Below are positions 27,344-36,099 of a DNA stretch of 64,000 nucleotides, in pieces. Numbering within the stretch: the stretch's first letter is position 1; the number at the start of each line of letters is the position of its first letter. The notes beneath the pieces were generated by a model. That model had not been told where the DNA came from. It ran no database searches and was given only the letters and a program-made list of their open reading frames with translations. Origin of the DNA: Caballeronia pedi. Lineage in GTDB: Bacteria > Pseudomonadota > Gammaproteobacteria > Burkholderiales > Burkholderiaceae. Location of the stretch: assembly GCF_001544915.2 (NCBI RefSeq), contig NZ_FCOE02000004.1, positions 1 to 64,000 on the forward strand, written 5' to 3'. Made by a program: the position numbers and the translations under genes.

Positions 27344-28479
27344 ATCGGGTGCGCTTTTCTATGAAAGGGAATGTCAGCAAGCGCTGCGCAGTGCAGGTCT
27401 TGCACGTCGGCCCAAATAAGTCAGCGAAAGGGGGAATCGCGTCTGTTCTTAACGGCTACGCTGAGAACAGATCGTTGTTCGAAGCGCAGAATTACGACGT
27501 CCACTTCAGTGCGACGTGCGGGCATCAAGGTGCTGTGGGAATTTTCCAGTATTTGTCGGCTTGGTGGCGTGTCGTGCGGGAGTCAGCGACCCGACAAACT
27601 GACATTGTGCATATACATACTTCGATTAAAGGCTCTCTGCTGAGAAAGTGGCTGCTTGCGGCGACGTGCATCGGATTGCGCCAGAGGTATGTCGTGCATA
27701 TTCATAGCGGCGCGATAGCGCATTTTGTTGACGATTTACCTGGTCCAGCGCGTATTGCCGTCAGTTGGATGTTGAGGCACGCCTCTCAAGTCATTTGTCT
27801 TTCGCGAGAAGTGCACGCCTGGTTAATGCGGCGGCACATGTGCGAGTCGGGCAAGTTTCAGCTGATTTATAACGGAATAGCTGATATGTCATCTGTTGAA
27901 GCCACGCGTCCGCCACTTTCTGGGCCTCCCGTCATGCTGTTTCTTGGACGACTCAGCGAAGCGAAGGGTTTGGCCGTGCTACTTGAAGCGGCCGAGGCGC
28001 TCAGGAATCAGGGTCACTCATTCCGCCTTCTTTTAGGAGGGGACGGAGACGTGCGGACGTTGACAACCGACATCGACCGCAGAGGTCTGTCGGGCGTAGC
28101 GGAATACCTCGGTTGGGTATCGGGCGATTCGAAAGCGCACCTGCTCGCAACAGCAGACATATTCCTTCTTCCTTCTCGTAGCGAGGGATTCCCGGTGTCC
28201 ATTGTTGAAGCCATGGCATCAGGAATCGCGATCGTTTCAACGACCATCCCGGGTGTCGTTGATGCCATCACGCATGAGCAAGAAGGCCTCCTTGTGCCGC
28301 CCGATGATGCGGATGCGCTTACTGACGCGATTCGAACGTTGATTTGCGAACCGGCTTTGCGTGGGCGACTGGGGGCGGCCGCCCGACAGCGCTTTCTTGA
28401 CCAATTCACGATTCAACGTACGGTCGAGAAACTCGCCCGAACATATCAACAGGTGATGGATGACTCATTTCCAAAATAG
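27340..28479 (+). CDS. Glycosyltransferase family 4 protein
   Basis: 379 residues of GT-B type. The N-terminal domain has VLHVGPNKSAKGGIASVLNG, the acceptor-side glycine loop of GT4 enzymes. The C-terminal domain has MLFLGRLSEAKGL and the E-x7-E motif region LLPSRSEGFPVSIVEAMASG, which holds the donor sugar. A membrane-associated step in repeat-unit assembly is likely; donor and linkage are not predictable. Start overlaps the lyase stop (ATGA). It overlaps the next gene by 20 bp. Confidence 0.88.
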   Translation: MNRVRFSMKGNVSKRCAVQVLHVGPNKSAKGGIASVLNGYAENRSLFEAQNYDVHFSATCGHQGAVGIFQYLSAWWRVVRESATRQTDIVHIHTSIKGSLLRKWLLAATCIGLRQRYVVHIHSGAIAHFVDDLPGPARIAVSWMLRHASQVICLSREVHAWLMRRHMCESGKFQLIYNGIADMSSVEATRPPLSGPPVMLFLGRLSEAKGLAVLLEAAEALRNQGHSFRLLLGGDGDVRTLTTDIDRRGLSGVAEYLGWVSGDSKAHLLATADIFLLPSRSEGFPVSIVEAMASGIAIVSTTIPGVVDAITHEQEGLLVPPDDADALTDAIRTLICEPALRGRLGAAARQRFLDQFTIQRTVEKLARTYQQVMDDSFPK

Positions 28480-29674
28480 TCCGCTTGCGGCCGAAGCCAA
28501 CGCAATCGCCAATGCGTTGCTGAAAAACTGCCGTGCCGACAACTACGCCGGTTACGATCCGTTCGACGCTTTGAACAGTGACCTGTTCGAACGTGTCGGC
28601 GGTAAAGTGTGGCCTTTGGGGTGCGTCGCCTGGTTGCAGTTGCATAAACGCAGCCCCGTGAACGTCCGTCCGCTTGTGGCCGTACCCAAGCAGCGCAACC
28701 CGAAGGGCATCGCGCTGATCGTGCTTGGTCTGCTGGAGCGCTATAAATACCTCGATGATGACGCCGAGCTTGCGGAAGCAGTGGAGTTGGGCAAATGGCT
28801 TCTCACGCAAAGCGTAGACACCGATGCATGGCGTCACCGAGCGTGGGGTTATCACTTTGATTGGGCCGCCCGCGCCTTCTATGTGCCGCGCGGCAAACCT
28901 AACGCGATTACCACCTGTTACGTCGCGCGTGCGCTGTATGCGCTCGGACAGGTAACGAGTAATGGTGTGTTCATCGAAGCTGCAATCGATTCTGGCTTGT
29001 TCCTCGACTCGTTGTACACCAACGATGTCGGCGTCGAATATTATGCGTACATCCCCGGCGAGTCCGCGTTTGTGCACAACGCAAGTCTTTGGTCTGCAGC
29101 ACTCGTGGCAGAAGCTGCGGTGCGCGTGGGTAACGACGATATGCGCGATCGAGCTCTGCGAGTGGCGCGACAGTCGGTGTCGATGCAGCGCACTGATGGC
29201 GCGTGGATCTATGGCACGAGGGGGCACCACGGCTTCATCGACGGTTTCCATACCGGCTACAACCTCGAGGCTTTGACGCTGCTGCAGGAAACGACGGGCA
29301 CCGCAGAATTCAGCGAGGCGATCGACCGGGGCATGGACTATTACAGGCAGCACTTCTTCTTGCTCGACGGCACCGTCAAGTATTACCACGACCGTACTTG
29401 GCCGCTCGACACTCACTCGGTGGCCCAAGCAATCGTTACATTGTTGAAGGTTGGCGGAACTCGTAACGATCAGTTCCTTGTCGAGCGAGTATTGAGCCGT
29501 GCCAAAGAGTCCCTTTATATGCCAGCAGAAAAGCGTTTTGTTTATCAAAAAGGGCGTTGGGTGACTAATCGCATCAACTATTTACGTTGGACGCAGGCTT
29601 GGGCGTTTTACGCATTGAGCCTTTACGCCGCACACGAAACGAATCAACCAGAGCCGCATCATGCATCGCATTGA
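28460..29674 (+). CDS. Six-hairpin (alpha/alpha toroid) fold protein of the exopolysaccharide locus, function unknown
   Basis: 404 residues, no signal peptide, no membrane segment. The sequence shows regularly spaced helical pairs with aromatic and small residues such as WGYHFDWAARAF, TTCYVARALYAL, HNASLWSAALVAEAAVRV, GFIDGFHTGYNLEAL and RWTQAWAFYALS, the pattern of six-hairpin glycosidases and glucuronyl C5-epimerase C-domains. Relatives in databases are often named after unrelated enzymes, so names should not be trusted. Cytoplasmic location in an exopolysaccharide locus suggests action on a nucleotide- or lipid-linked sugar, but this is inference. It overlaps the GT4 gene by 20 bp and the GT26 gene by 14 bp. 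Confidence 0.65.
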   Translation: MTHFQNSPLAAEANAIANALLKNCRADNYAGYDPFDALNSDLFERVGGKVWPLGCVAWLQLHKRSPVNVRPLVAVPKQRNPKGIALIVLGLLERYKYLDDDAELAEAVELGKWLLTQSVDTDAWRHRAWGYHFDWAARAFYVPRGKPNAITTCYVARALYALGQVTSNGVFIEAAIDSGLFLDSLYTNDVGVEYYAYIPGESAFVHNASLWSAALVAEAAVRVGNDDMRDRALRVARQSVSMQRTDGAWIYGTRGHHGFIDGFHTGYNLEALTLLQETTGTAEFSEAIDRGMDYYRQHFFLLDGTVKYYHDRTWPLDTHSVAQAIVTLLKVGGTRNDQFLVERVLSRAKESLYMPAEKRFVYQKGRWVTNRINYLRWTQAWAFYALSLYAAHETNQPEPHHASH

Positions 29675-30425
29675 ACTCTTTTCATGTCCAATGGACGTCG
29701 CAACGATGGAGGAAAGCGTTGATTGGATTCGCAGGCGCGTCGAGCAACGAATATTCACACAGCACGTCGTAATCAACGTCGCGAAGCTCGTTCACATGCA
29801 AGGCGACCCTTCGCTTGCGGCATCGGTGAAGGCGTGCGACATCATCAACATCGACGGCATGGGCATTGTCTGGGGCGCGAAGTTGCTCGGCATACCTGTG
29901 CCAGAGCGCGTGGCTGGTGTCGATCTGTTCGAGCGCCTGCTCGCCATGTCGTCCGAACGCGGTCTATCTGTATTCTTGCTCGGTGCGACACAGCACGTCG
30001 TCGAGCGAACGGCCGATGTCGTGCGTGCGCAGCACCCGGAACTACAGATTGCCGGTTGCCATCACGGCTACTTCTGGGACGACGAAGAGCGCATCGTCGA
30101 CACGATTCGAGAGTCGGGCGCGCGGATGCTCTTTGTTGCGATCACTTCGCCAAAAAAGGAGAACTTCATCAACCGATGGCGGGAGCGGCTGGGCGTCGAT
30201 TTCGTGATGGGCGTGGGCGGCACGTTTGACGTCGTCGCGGGCAAAGTGCGTCGCGCGCCGCGCTGGATGCAGCGTGCCGGGCTCGAGTGGCTGTATCGCG
30301 TCATTCAGGAACCTCGGCGCATGTGGAAGCGCTATCTCGTCACCAATGTCCGCTTCGCCCTGATGTTGCTGAAATTACGCACGACACGTGGAAAGCTTCC
30401 TCCGGTATCGCCGCCGCAACACTGA
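29661..30425 (+). CDS. WecG/TagA/CpsF family glycosyltransferase (GT26)
   Basis: 254 residues. Diagnostic segments are VVINVAKLVHMQ, IINIDGMGIVWGAKLLG, the LLGA block, FVAITSPKKENFI and GVGGTFDVVAGKVRRAP. E. coli WecG, in the same family, transfers ManNAcA from UDP-ManNAcA to lipid-linked GlcNAc. The presence of wecB and wecC in the locus makes a ManNAcA transferase role likely here (inference). It starts inside the end of the six-hairpin gene. Confidence 0.9.
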   Translation: MHRIELFSCPMDVATMEESVDWIRRRVEQRIFTQHVVINVAKLVHMQGDPSLAASVKACDIINIDGMGIVWGAKLLGIPVPERVAGVDLFERLLAMSSERGLSVFLLGATQHVVERTADVVRAQHPELQIAGCHHGYFWDDEERIVDTIRESGARMLFVAITSPKKENFINRWRERLGVDFVMGVGGTFDVVAGKVRRAPRWMQRAGLEWLYRVIQEPRRMWKRYLVTNVRFALMLLKLRTTRGKLPPVSPPQH

Positions 30426-30460
30426 TTCGCCGCCAAGGGCGACGGTCGCTTCATGAGCTC

Positions 30461-30869
30461 ATGATTTATATCTTCCGGTTCTCCAATTTACTGTATCGAC
30501 TTCGCATACCGTTGTTGCCATGGATGCTGCAGGTAATCAATCGCATCGTTTTTTCAGTCGTCTTGCCGCCTTCAGTGAAGGTGGGACGCAACGTCACGTT
30601 TGGCTATCAGGGACTAGGTATCGTTGTGCATAGCAAGGCTGTGCTCGGCAGCAATATCGTGATAGCGCCAAACGTCGTAATCGGCGGTCGGGGCGGGCCC
30701 GGCGCGCCAGTGATCGAAGACGATGTGCTCTGGCGCGGGCGCTTGCGTACTCGGCCCGGTCGTTGTTAAAACGGGGGCCAGGATCGGCGCGAACGCCGTC
30801 GTTTTGAACGATGTACCGCCTCGGGCTACGGTCGTTGGGGCAAGGGTCCGCGTCTTTACGGTTGATTGA
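30461..30869 (+). pseudogene. Hexapeptide serine O-acetyltransferase-like gene, frameshifted
   Basis: From ATG 30461 the frame reads a small left-handed beta-helix acetyltransferase: VGRNVTFGYQGLGIVVHSKA, then IVIAPNVVIGGRGG and VIEDDVL. At about 30730 it leaves this pattern, runs as [12 protein letters not shown] and stops at 30769. From 30732 the +1 frame resumes the fold ([19 protein letters not shown], then [14 protein letters not shown]) and ends at 30869. Loss of two bases or gain of one explains this. The intact protein would be about 136 residues. It would have O-acetylated a sugar of the repeat unit. A sequencing error cannot be excluded. Confidence 0.8.
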
Positions 30870-30893
30870 GGAACGAAGGCTTCGCATTTGCCC

Positions 30894-31991
30894 TCACCCC
30901 CCCACCACCACAAACCCCCTCTTCCTCAACAACTCCACCACCCCCCTCGCCCCCCCGAGATGCAACGCCCCGATCGCCACGAACACCGGCTTATCCGGCC
31001 CAGCCAGCCCAACCATCCGCTGCACGAACCTTCGATTCCGCTCATACACCACCCGACCATCCACCTGCGCCGCCAGCGCCGGATTCCTCGCGAGTTTGCT
31101 GCTCTTCGCGTCATCCCAGGCTTTCAAAGCGTCCGCGTCGCCGATGCGCCATAGCCGGTGCAGCTCCTTCACATCCGCGACATTCTCCGCCGGCGTCTGC
31201 ACCAGATCCTGCGCGAGCATCTCCCGTTGCTGCGCCGACGTGAGCCGCGTGAACGTCGTGATCTGCTCGTTCAGCGTCTCCAGCCCGACGATCTTCCCCC
31301 CCGCCCGCAGATAGACGTTCTGCAACTGCGCCTCGGTCCCGTACTCGCTCTGAAAGCCCGCCTTCAACGTGTCGTACGTTTCGATCAGCATCGACGCGAG
31401 CCACGGCCGCGTGTGCCGCAACTCCTTCAACGCTTCCGGATTGTTGCGCATGCGCGTCTCGACCTTCTTCCACATCGCGTCCGGCAGATAGTCGATCAGA
31501 CATTCGCTGCGACACATGCCGTAGCGGTTCACATCGTCCTGAGAGAGCAGCAGTTCGTCCGGAGAGATTTCGAGCGCCAGTGTCGGCGATGCATCCAGCG
31601 CCGCGAGTATCGGTTTGCGAAACGGTTGCTCGGGCGGATAGTCGCTCGCGAATCCCACATGGAGCGTGCCAAGCAGATAGATGGTCGTCGTACCCTTGGT
31701 CGCGACGTAGAACGGCATGCGCGGCGGCTGCGCGCGCACCGGGCCGCTCGCCGTGGTGCCTTCCGATCGGTCCGCGCGCGGCGGTGGAGGCGGAGGCGGA
31801 TTGGACGGCGCGGCGGCGGACCCCGCATCGCCCGCGGCCTGCGGCGTGCGCGATCCGACTACCGCGAACCCCGGCGGCGAAACCGCGATGCCCGCCGCAA
31901 ACAGCACAAACGACAGCACGATGGCTGTCGCTTGGGCGAACGCCGCGCGCAGGAAGCGCGGCTTGTCGTAAGAATCCGGCACGACCGACAT
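30894..31991 (-). CDS. TraB/GumN family protein with N-terminal membrane anchor
   Basis: 365 residues. A hydrophobic segment near residues 18-37 is followed by a low-complexity linker with seven prolines in a row, then the TraB/GumN domain: YLLGTLHVGFASDYP (the GTxH motif), ALEISPDEL, and the C-terminal VFVAIGALHLGG (GxxH). These His/Glu residues are the proposed metal-site residues of the Tiki/TraB superfamily. The role in bacteria is unsettled. It lies 44 bp behind dppF on the same strand and could be transcribed with the dpp operon. The open frame upstream of 31991 overlaps dppF and is not used. Confidence 0.87.
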   Translation of the reverse strand: MSVVPDSYDKPRFLRAAFAQATAIVLSFVLFAAGIAVSPPGFAVVGSRTPQAAGDAGSAAAPSNPPPPPPPRADRSEGTTASGPVRAQPPRMPFYVATKGTTTIYLLGTLHVGFASDYPPEQPFRKPILAALDASPTLALEISPDELLLSQDDVNRYGMCRSECLIDYLPDAMWKKVETRMRNNPEALKELRHTRPWLASMLIETYDTLKAGFQSEYGTEAQLQNVYLRAGGKIVGLETLNEQITTFTRLTSAQQREMLAQDLVQTPAENVADVKELHRLWRIGDADALKAWDDAKSSKLARNPALAAQVDGRVVYERNRRFVQRMVGLAGPDKPVFVAIGALHLGGARGVVELLRKRGFVVVGG

Positions 31992-32035
31992 CTTAAAACA
32001 TCCGCGTGACGCGGCGCGCGCAGTCCCGGCGAGAT

Positions 32036-33040
32036 TCAGGCCTCGCCTTCGCCGACCTCCTCGGCGCGATGACACGACACCTGACGTCCATCGACCGGAC
32101 GCAGTTTCGGCTCCTCCACGCGGCATCGCTCGATCGCGTACGGGCAGCGCTGATGAAACGTGCAACCCGACGGCGGATTGAGCGGCGACGGCATCTCGCC
32201 CTGCAGCTTGATCTTGATGGTCCGGTCTTCCTCGAAGATTGCAGGCGTCGCGGACATCAGGGCGCGCGTGTACGGATGGCGCGGCTTCGCGAAGATCGTC
32301 TTCTTGTCGCCCACTTCGGCGACGCCGCCGAAGTACATCACCATCACGTCGTCGGCGATATGCTCGACCACCGACAGGTTATGCGAGATGAACACGTAGC
32401 TCGTGCCGAACTGCTGCTGCAGATCCATGAACAGGTTCAGGATCTGCGCCTGGATCGACACATCGAGCGCGGACACGGGCTCATCCGCGACGAGAATCTG
32501 CGGATCGAGAATCATCGCGCGCGCAATGGCCACGCGCTGGCGCTGCCCGCCCGAAAACATGTGCGGATAACGCGTCGCATGCTCGGGCCTCAATCCGACA
32601 GTGCGCATCATCTTCGCGATGCGCTCGGCGCGCTCCGTCGACGAGAGCGACGTGTTGATCGCGAGCGGCTCGCCGAGCGTCTGCTCCACCGTCTTGCGCG
32701 GATTCAACGACGCGAACGGGTTTTGAAACACCATCTGCACGCGCTGCCGCAACTCGGCGATCTTTGCCTTGCTCGCGCCCGCGACATCATCGCCGTCGAT
32801 CAGCAGGCGGCCCGACGTGGGCGCTTCGATCATCGTCAACTGGCGCGCGAGCGTGGACTTGCCGCAGCCCGATTCGCCGACGACCGCGAGCGTGCGCCCA
32901 CGCCTCAGTTCGAACGACACGCCGTTGAGCGCCTTCACCGTGCCGTGCTTGAACGCGCTGCGCTTCACGTCGTAATGCTTCGTGAGCTGGTCGGCGGCGA
33001 GCACGATGTCCTGACTGATTTCCTTCGGTACGGCGTTCAT
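32036..33040 (-). CDS. dppF: Dipeptide ABC transporter ATP-binding protein DppF
   Basis: 334 residues. Walker [11 protein letters not shown]-loop [12 protein letters not shown], signature FSGGQRQR and Walker [13 protein letters not shown] are complete. The C-terminal oligopeptide/dipeptide extension holds [15 protein letters not shown]. It is one of two ATPases energising the DppBC channel. The start at 33040 overlaps the dppD stop (ATGA). The open frame continues 50 codons upstream inside dppD and is ignored. Confidence 0.93.
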   Translation of the reverse strand: MNAVPKEISQDIVLAADQLTKHYDVKRSAFKHGTVKALNGVSFELRRGRTLAVVGESGCGKSTLARQLTMIEAPTSGRLLIDGDDVAGASKAKIAELRQRVQMVFQNPFASLNPRKTVEQTLGEPLAINTSLSSTERAERIAKMMRTVGLRPEHATRYPHMFSGGQRQRVAIARAMILDPQILVADEPVSALDVSIQAQILNLFMDLQQQFGTSYVFISHNLSVVEHIADDVMVMYFGGVAEVGDKKTIFAKPRHPYTRALMSATPAIFEEDRTIKIKLQGEMPSPLNPPSGCTFHQRCPYAIERCRVEEPKLRPVDGRQVSCHRAEEVGEGEA

Positions 33041-34029
33041 CGCGCGCCTCCTTCCACCACCACATCGATGTTCAACGGCTTGATGCAACGCGCGCGCACG
33101 GCCGGATCGTTCTTGTCGAGCTGAAGCAGACCCGGCCTGCCCTTCCAGCAGTCGTCGACGACATACTTGCAGCGCGGTGCGAACAGACATCCGCTCGGCC
33201 GGTCGTCCTTGCCCGGCACCATGCCCGGCAAAGCCGCGAGGCGCTCCGCACCGCGCGAATGCTCGGGAATCGCCGCAAGCAGCGCCTCGGTATACGGATG
33301 ATGCGGGTCGCTGAAGATCGTCGGCACGTGATTCGTTTCAATGATCTCGCCCGCGTACATCACCGCGACGCGCTGCGCCACTTCGGACACGACGGCCAGA
33401 TCGTGCGAGATCAGCACAAGCGCCATGCCGCGTTCCTTCTGCAGCTTGACGAGCAGTTCCATGATCTGCGCCTGGATCGTCACATCGAGCGCGGTGGTCG
33501 GCTCGTCGGCGATCAGCAGCTTCGGATTGCACGCGACGGCCATCGCGATCATCACGCGCTGGTTCATGCCGCCCGACATCTGATGCGGAAACGCGTTGAT
33601 GCGGCTCCTCGCGTCCGGAATGCCGACCTGATCGAGCAGTTCGAGGGCGCGCTTGTTGAGCGCATCGCCGCGCAGACCTTCGTGCAGTTTCAGCACTTCC
33701 TTGATCTGATAGCCGACGGTATAACTCGGGTTCAGGCTCGTGAGCGCGTCCTGAAACACCATCGCGATGTCCTTGCCGATGATCCTGCGACGCGCGCGCG
33801 CCGACGCCTTCAGCAAGTCCTTGCCGTCGAACGTGACCTGATCGGCGGTCACTTTGCCGGGCGCATCGATGAGGCCCATCAGCGCCATCATCGTGACGCT
33901 CTTGCCCGAGCCGGACTCGCCCACGACGCCGACCACTTCGCCCGGCTTCACGGAAAGATCGATGCGATCGACGGCCTGCGTGCCGCCGAACGTCACCTGC
34001 AAATTACGGATAGTCAGTAGATCGTTCAT
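33037..34029 (-). CDS. dppD: Dipeptide ABC transporter ATP-binding protein DppD
   Basis: 330 residues. Walker [11 protein letters not shown]-loop [16 protein letters not shown], signature [14 protein letters not shown] (the variant typical for DppD/OppD), Walker [13 protein letters not shown]. The C-terminal extension has [15 protein letters not shown]. Works with DppF. It starts one base after the dppC stop and overlaps dppF, so B-C-D-F are tightly packed. Confidence 0.93.
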   Translation of the reverse strand: MNDLLTIRNLQVTFGGTQAVDRIDLSVKPGEVVGVVGESGSGKSVTMMALMGLIDAPGKVTADQVTFDGKDLLKASARARRRIIGKDIAMVFQDALTSLNPSYTVGYQIKEVLKLHEGLRGDALNKRALELLDQVGIPDARSRINAFPHQMSGGMNQRVMIAMAVACNPKLLIADEPTTALDVTIQAQIMELLVKLQKERGMALVLISHDLAVVSEVAQRVAVMYAGEIIETNHVPTIFSDPHHPYTEALLAAIPEHSRGAERLAALPGMVPGKDDRPSGCLFAPRCKYVVDDCWKGRPGLLQLDKNDPAVRARCIKPLNIDVVVEGGAR

Positions 34030-34030
34030 G

Positions 34031-34951
34031 TCAGCCCATCCGCTTGAGTTTCGGATCGAGCGCGTCACGCAGACCGTCGCCGAGCAGGTTGATGACGAGC
34101 ACCGAGACCAGAATCGACAGACCCGGCATCGTCACGATCCACCACGCGCTTTCGATGTAATCGCGCGCCGATGCCAGCATCGCGCCCCACTCCGCCGCCG
34201 GCGGTTGCACGCCGAGACCGAGGAAGCCGAGCGCGGCGGCATCGAGAATCGCTGAGGAGAAGCCGAGCGTCGCCTGCACGATGAGCGGCGCGGCGCAGTT
34301 CGGCAGCACTTGCGAGAACATCAGCCGCACGGTGCCCGCGCCCGCGACGCGCGATGCCGTCACGTATTCCTTCTGCAATTCGCCGAGCGCCGACGCGCGC
34401 GTGAGGCGCACATAACCCGGCAACGCGACGATCGCGATCGCGAGCATCGTGTTGACGAGCCCCGGCCCGATGATCGCCACGACGGCGACCGCGAGCAGCA
34501 GCGACGGCAACGCGAGCAGCACGTCCATCACACGCATGATCGGCGTATCGAGCCAGTTGAAGAACGCAGCCATGAGCCCGAGCACGACGCCCGGAAGCAA
34601 CGCGAGAATCACCGACACGAAGCCGATCCAGAACGACAGCCGCGCGCCGTACATCAGACGCGAGAGAATGTCGCGGCCGGCTTCATCGGTGCCGAGCGGG
34701 AACATGCGGTTGCCGCCTTCGAGCCACGCGGGCGGAATCTTCACGTAATCGCGGTATTGCTCGATCGGGCTGTGCGGCGCGATCAGCGGCGCGGTGAGCG
34801 CGATGAGGATCAGCACGAGCACGATCACGCCCGCGACGACAGCGCCGCGATTGCGCGAGAAGTTCGCCCAGAACTCGCGCGCCGCGACCATGCGGCCGGA
34901 CGGCGGCGGCATCACCGCCTGCGGCGGGAGGTTGTTTTGAATATCGGCCAT
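34031..34951 (-). CDS. dppC: Dipeptide ABC transporter permease DppC
   Basis: 306 residues. An N-terminal membrane segment ([19 protein letters not shown]) and the OppC-type sequence [20 protein letters not shown] are followed by five further segments. The cytoplasmic EAA-like loop contains [19 protein letters not shown], which docks on the ATPases. Inner-membrane channel with DppB. Confidence 0.93.
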   Translation of the reverse strand: MADIQNNLPPQAVMPPPSGRMVAAREFWANFSRNRGAVVAGVIVLVLILIALTAPLIAPHSPIEQYRDYVKIPPAWLEGGNRMFPLGTDEAGRDILSRLMYGARLSFWIGFVSVILALLPGVVLGLMAAFFNWLDTPIMRVMDVLLALPSLLLAVAVVAIIGPGLVNTMLAIAIVALPGYVRLTRASALGELQKEYVTASRVAGAGTVRLMFSQVLPNCAAPLIVQATLGFSSAILDAAALGFLGLGVQPPAAEWGAMLASARDYIESAWWIVTMPGLSILVSVLVINLLGDGLRDALDPKLKRMG

Positions 34952-34961
34952 ATCTTTACAG

Positions 34962-35972
34962 TTACCTCGTATGGCGAATGCGCGGATTCAACACGCCGTA
35001 GAGCAGATCGACGACCAGATTCACGACGATCACGAGCGTCGCGATCATCAGAATGCCGCCTTGCACGACCGGATAATCGCGACGCGAAATGGCGTCGATG
35101 AGCCACTTGCCGACGCCCGGCCACGAGAACAGCGTCTCGGTCAGCACCGCGCCCGCGAGCAGCGTGCCGACCTGCAGGCCGATCACGGTCACCACGGGAA
35201 TCAGCGCATTGCGCAGCGCATGCACGACGATCACGCGCAGCGGCGACAAACCCTTCGCGCGCGCCGTGCGGATGAAGTCCTCGCGCAGCACTTCGAGCAT
35301 CGAGGAACGCGTCATGCGCGCGATGACCGCGAGCGGAATCGTGCCGAGCACGATGGTCGGCAGAATCAGATGCGACAACGCCGATTTGAACGCGCCTTCG
35401 TCGGTCGAAAAGATCGAGTCGATCAGCATGAAGCCGGTGACATGCGGAATGTCGTATTCCACCGCGATGCGGCCCGACACCGGCGTCCAGCCGAGCTTGG
35501 CCGAGAAAAACATGATGAGGATCAAGCCCCACCAGAAGATCGGCATCGAATAGCCGGTGAGCGCGGTGCCCATCACGCCGTGATCGACGACCGTGCCGCG
35601 CTTCAGCGCCGCCGCGACGCCCGCCGGCAGTCCGACGACGAGCGCGAAGATCATCGCGCAGATGGAGAGTTCGACGGTCGCGGGAAAGCGCGCGAGGAAC
35701 TCGCCCATCACGCTCGTATTGGTGATGATCGAAGTGCCGAGATCGCCCTTCAGCGCGTGGCCGACGTAGGTCAGATACTGGATCGGAAGCGGCTGATCGA
35801 GGCCGAGGCGCTTCATGGCTTCGGCGTGCATCGCCGGGTCGACGCCGCGCTCGCCCATCATCACTTCGATGGGGTCGCCAGGAATCAGGTGAATGAGCGC
35901 GAACGCGAGAATCGTAATGCCGATGAACGTCGGTATCACCATTCCTATGCGTCGCAAAACGAATCGGAACAT
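34962..35972 (-). CDS. dppB: Dipeptide ABC transporter permease DppB
   Basis: 336 residues. The N-terminus FRFVLRRIGMVIPTFIGITI and the LIPGDPIEVMMG segment are typical of DppB/OppB, as is the loop MLEVLREDFIRTARAKGLSP. About six membrane segments. It lies 127 bp downstream of dppA, behind a strong hairpin, and 10 bp upstream of dppC. Confidence 0.93.
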   Translation of the reverse strand: MFRFVLRRIGMVIPTFIGITILAFALIHLIPGDPIEVMMGERGVDPAMHAEAMKRLGLDQPLPIQYLTYVGHALKGDLGTSIITNTSVMGEFLARFPATVELSICAMIFALVVGLPAGVAAALKRGTVVDHGVMGTALTGYSMPIFWWGLILIMFFSAKLGWTPVSGRIAVEYDIPHVTGFMLIDSIFSTDEGAFKSALSHLILPTIVLGTIPLAVIARMTRSSMLEVLREDFIRTARAKGLSPLRVIVVHALRNALIPVVTVIGLQVGTLLAGAVLTETLFSWPGVGKWLIDAISRRDYPVVQGGILMIATLVIVVNLVVDLLYGVLNPRIRHTR

Positions 35973-36009
35973 GATCGCCTTTTTTCGGTATTGGAGGGAC
36001 TCAAAACGT

Positions 36010-36050
36010 GTCCGGCGGCTTGGATCGTACTTCGACCCGCGCCGCCGGAC
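36010..36050 (-). promoter_or_regulatory. Stem-loop between dppA and dppB
   Basis: Ten-base perfect stem GTCCGGCGGC / GCCGCCGGAC with a 21-nt loop, followed on the minus strand by ACGTTTTG. Such intercistronic hairpins after a binding-protein gene commonly stabilise the upstream mRNA or terminate part of the transcripts, giving more binding protein than permease. Short T run makes full termination unlikely. Confidence 0.55.
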
Positions 36051-36099
36051 CTTTTCGATTAGTTATGGTTTAGTGCAAAAAGCGCTCCGCAGCAAAACC

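Noticed and set aside
23904..30870. A genomic island with att sites around the A/T-rich block
   Set aside because: No tRNA, integrase, insertion sequence or direct repeat was seen at the edges; homologous replacement of a cassette fits better.
30811..31314. Plus-strand frames rich in Pro/Thr/Ser over the end of the TraB/GumN gene
   Set aside because: They read the complement of a Gly/Val/Arg-rich C-terminus; the minus-strand protein has complete family motifs.
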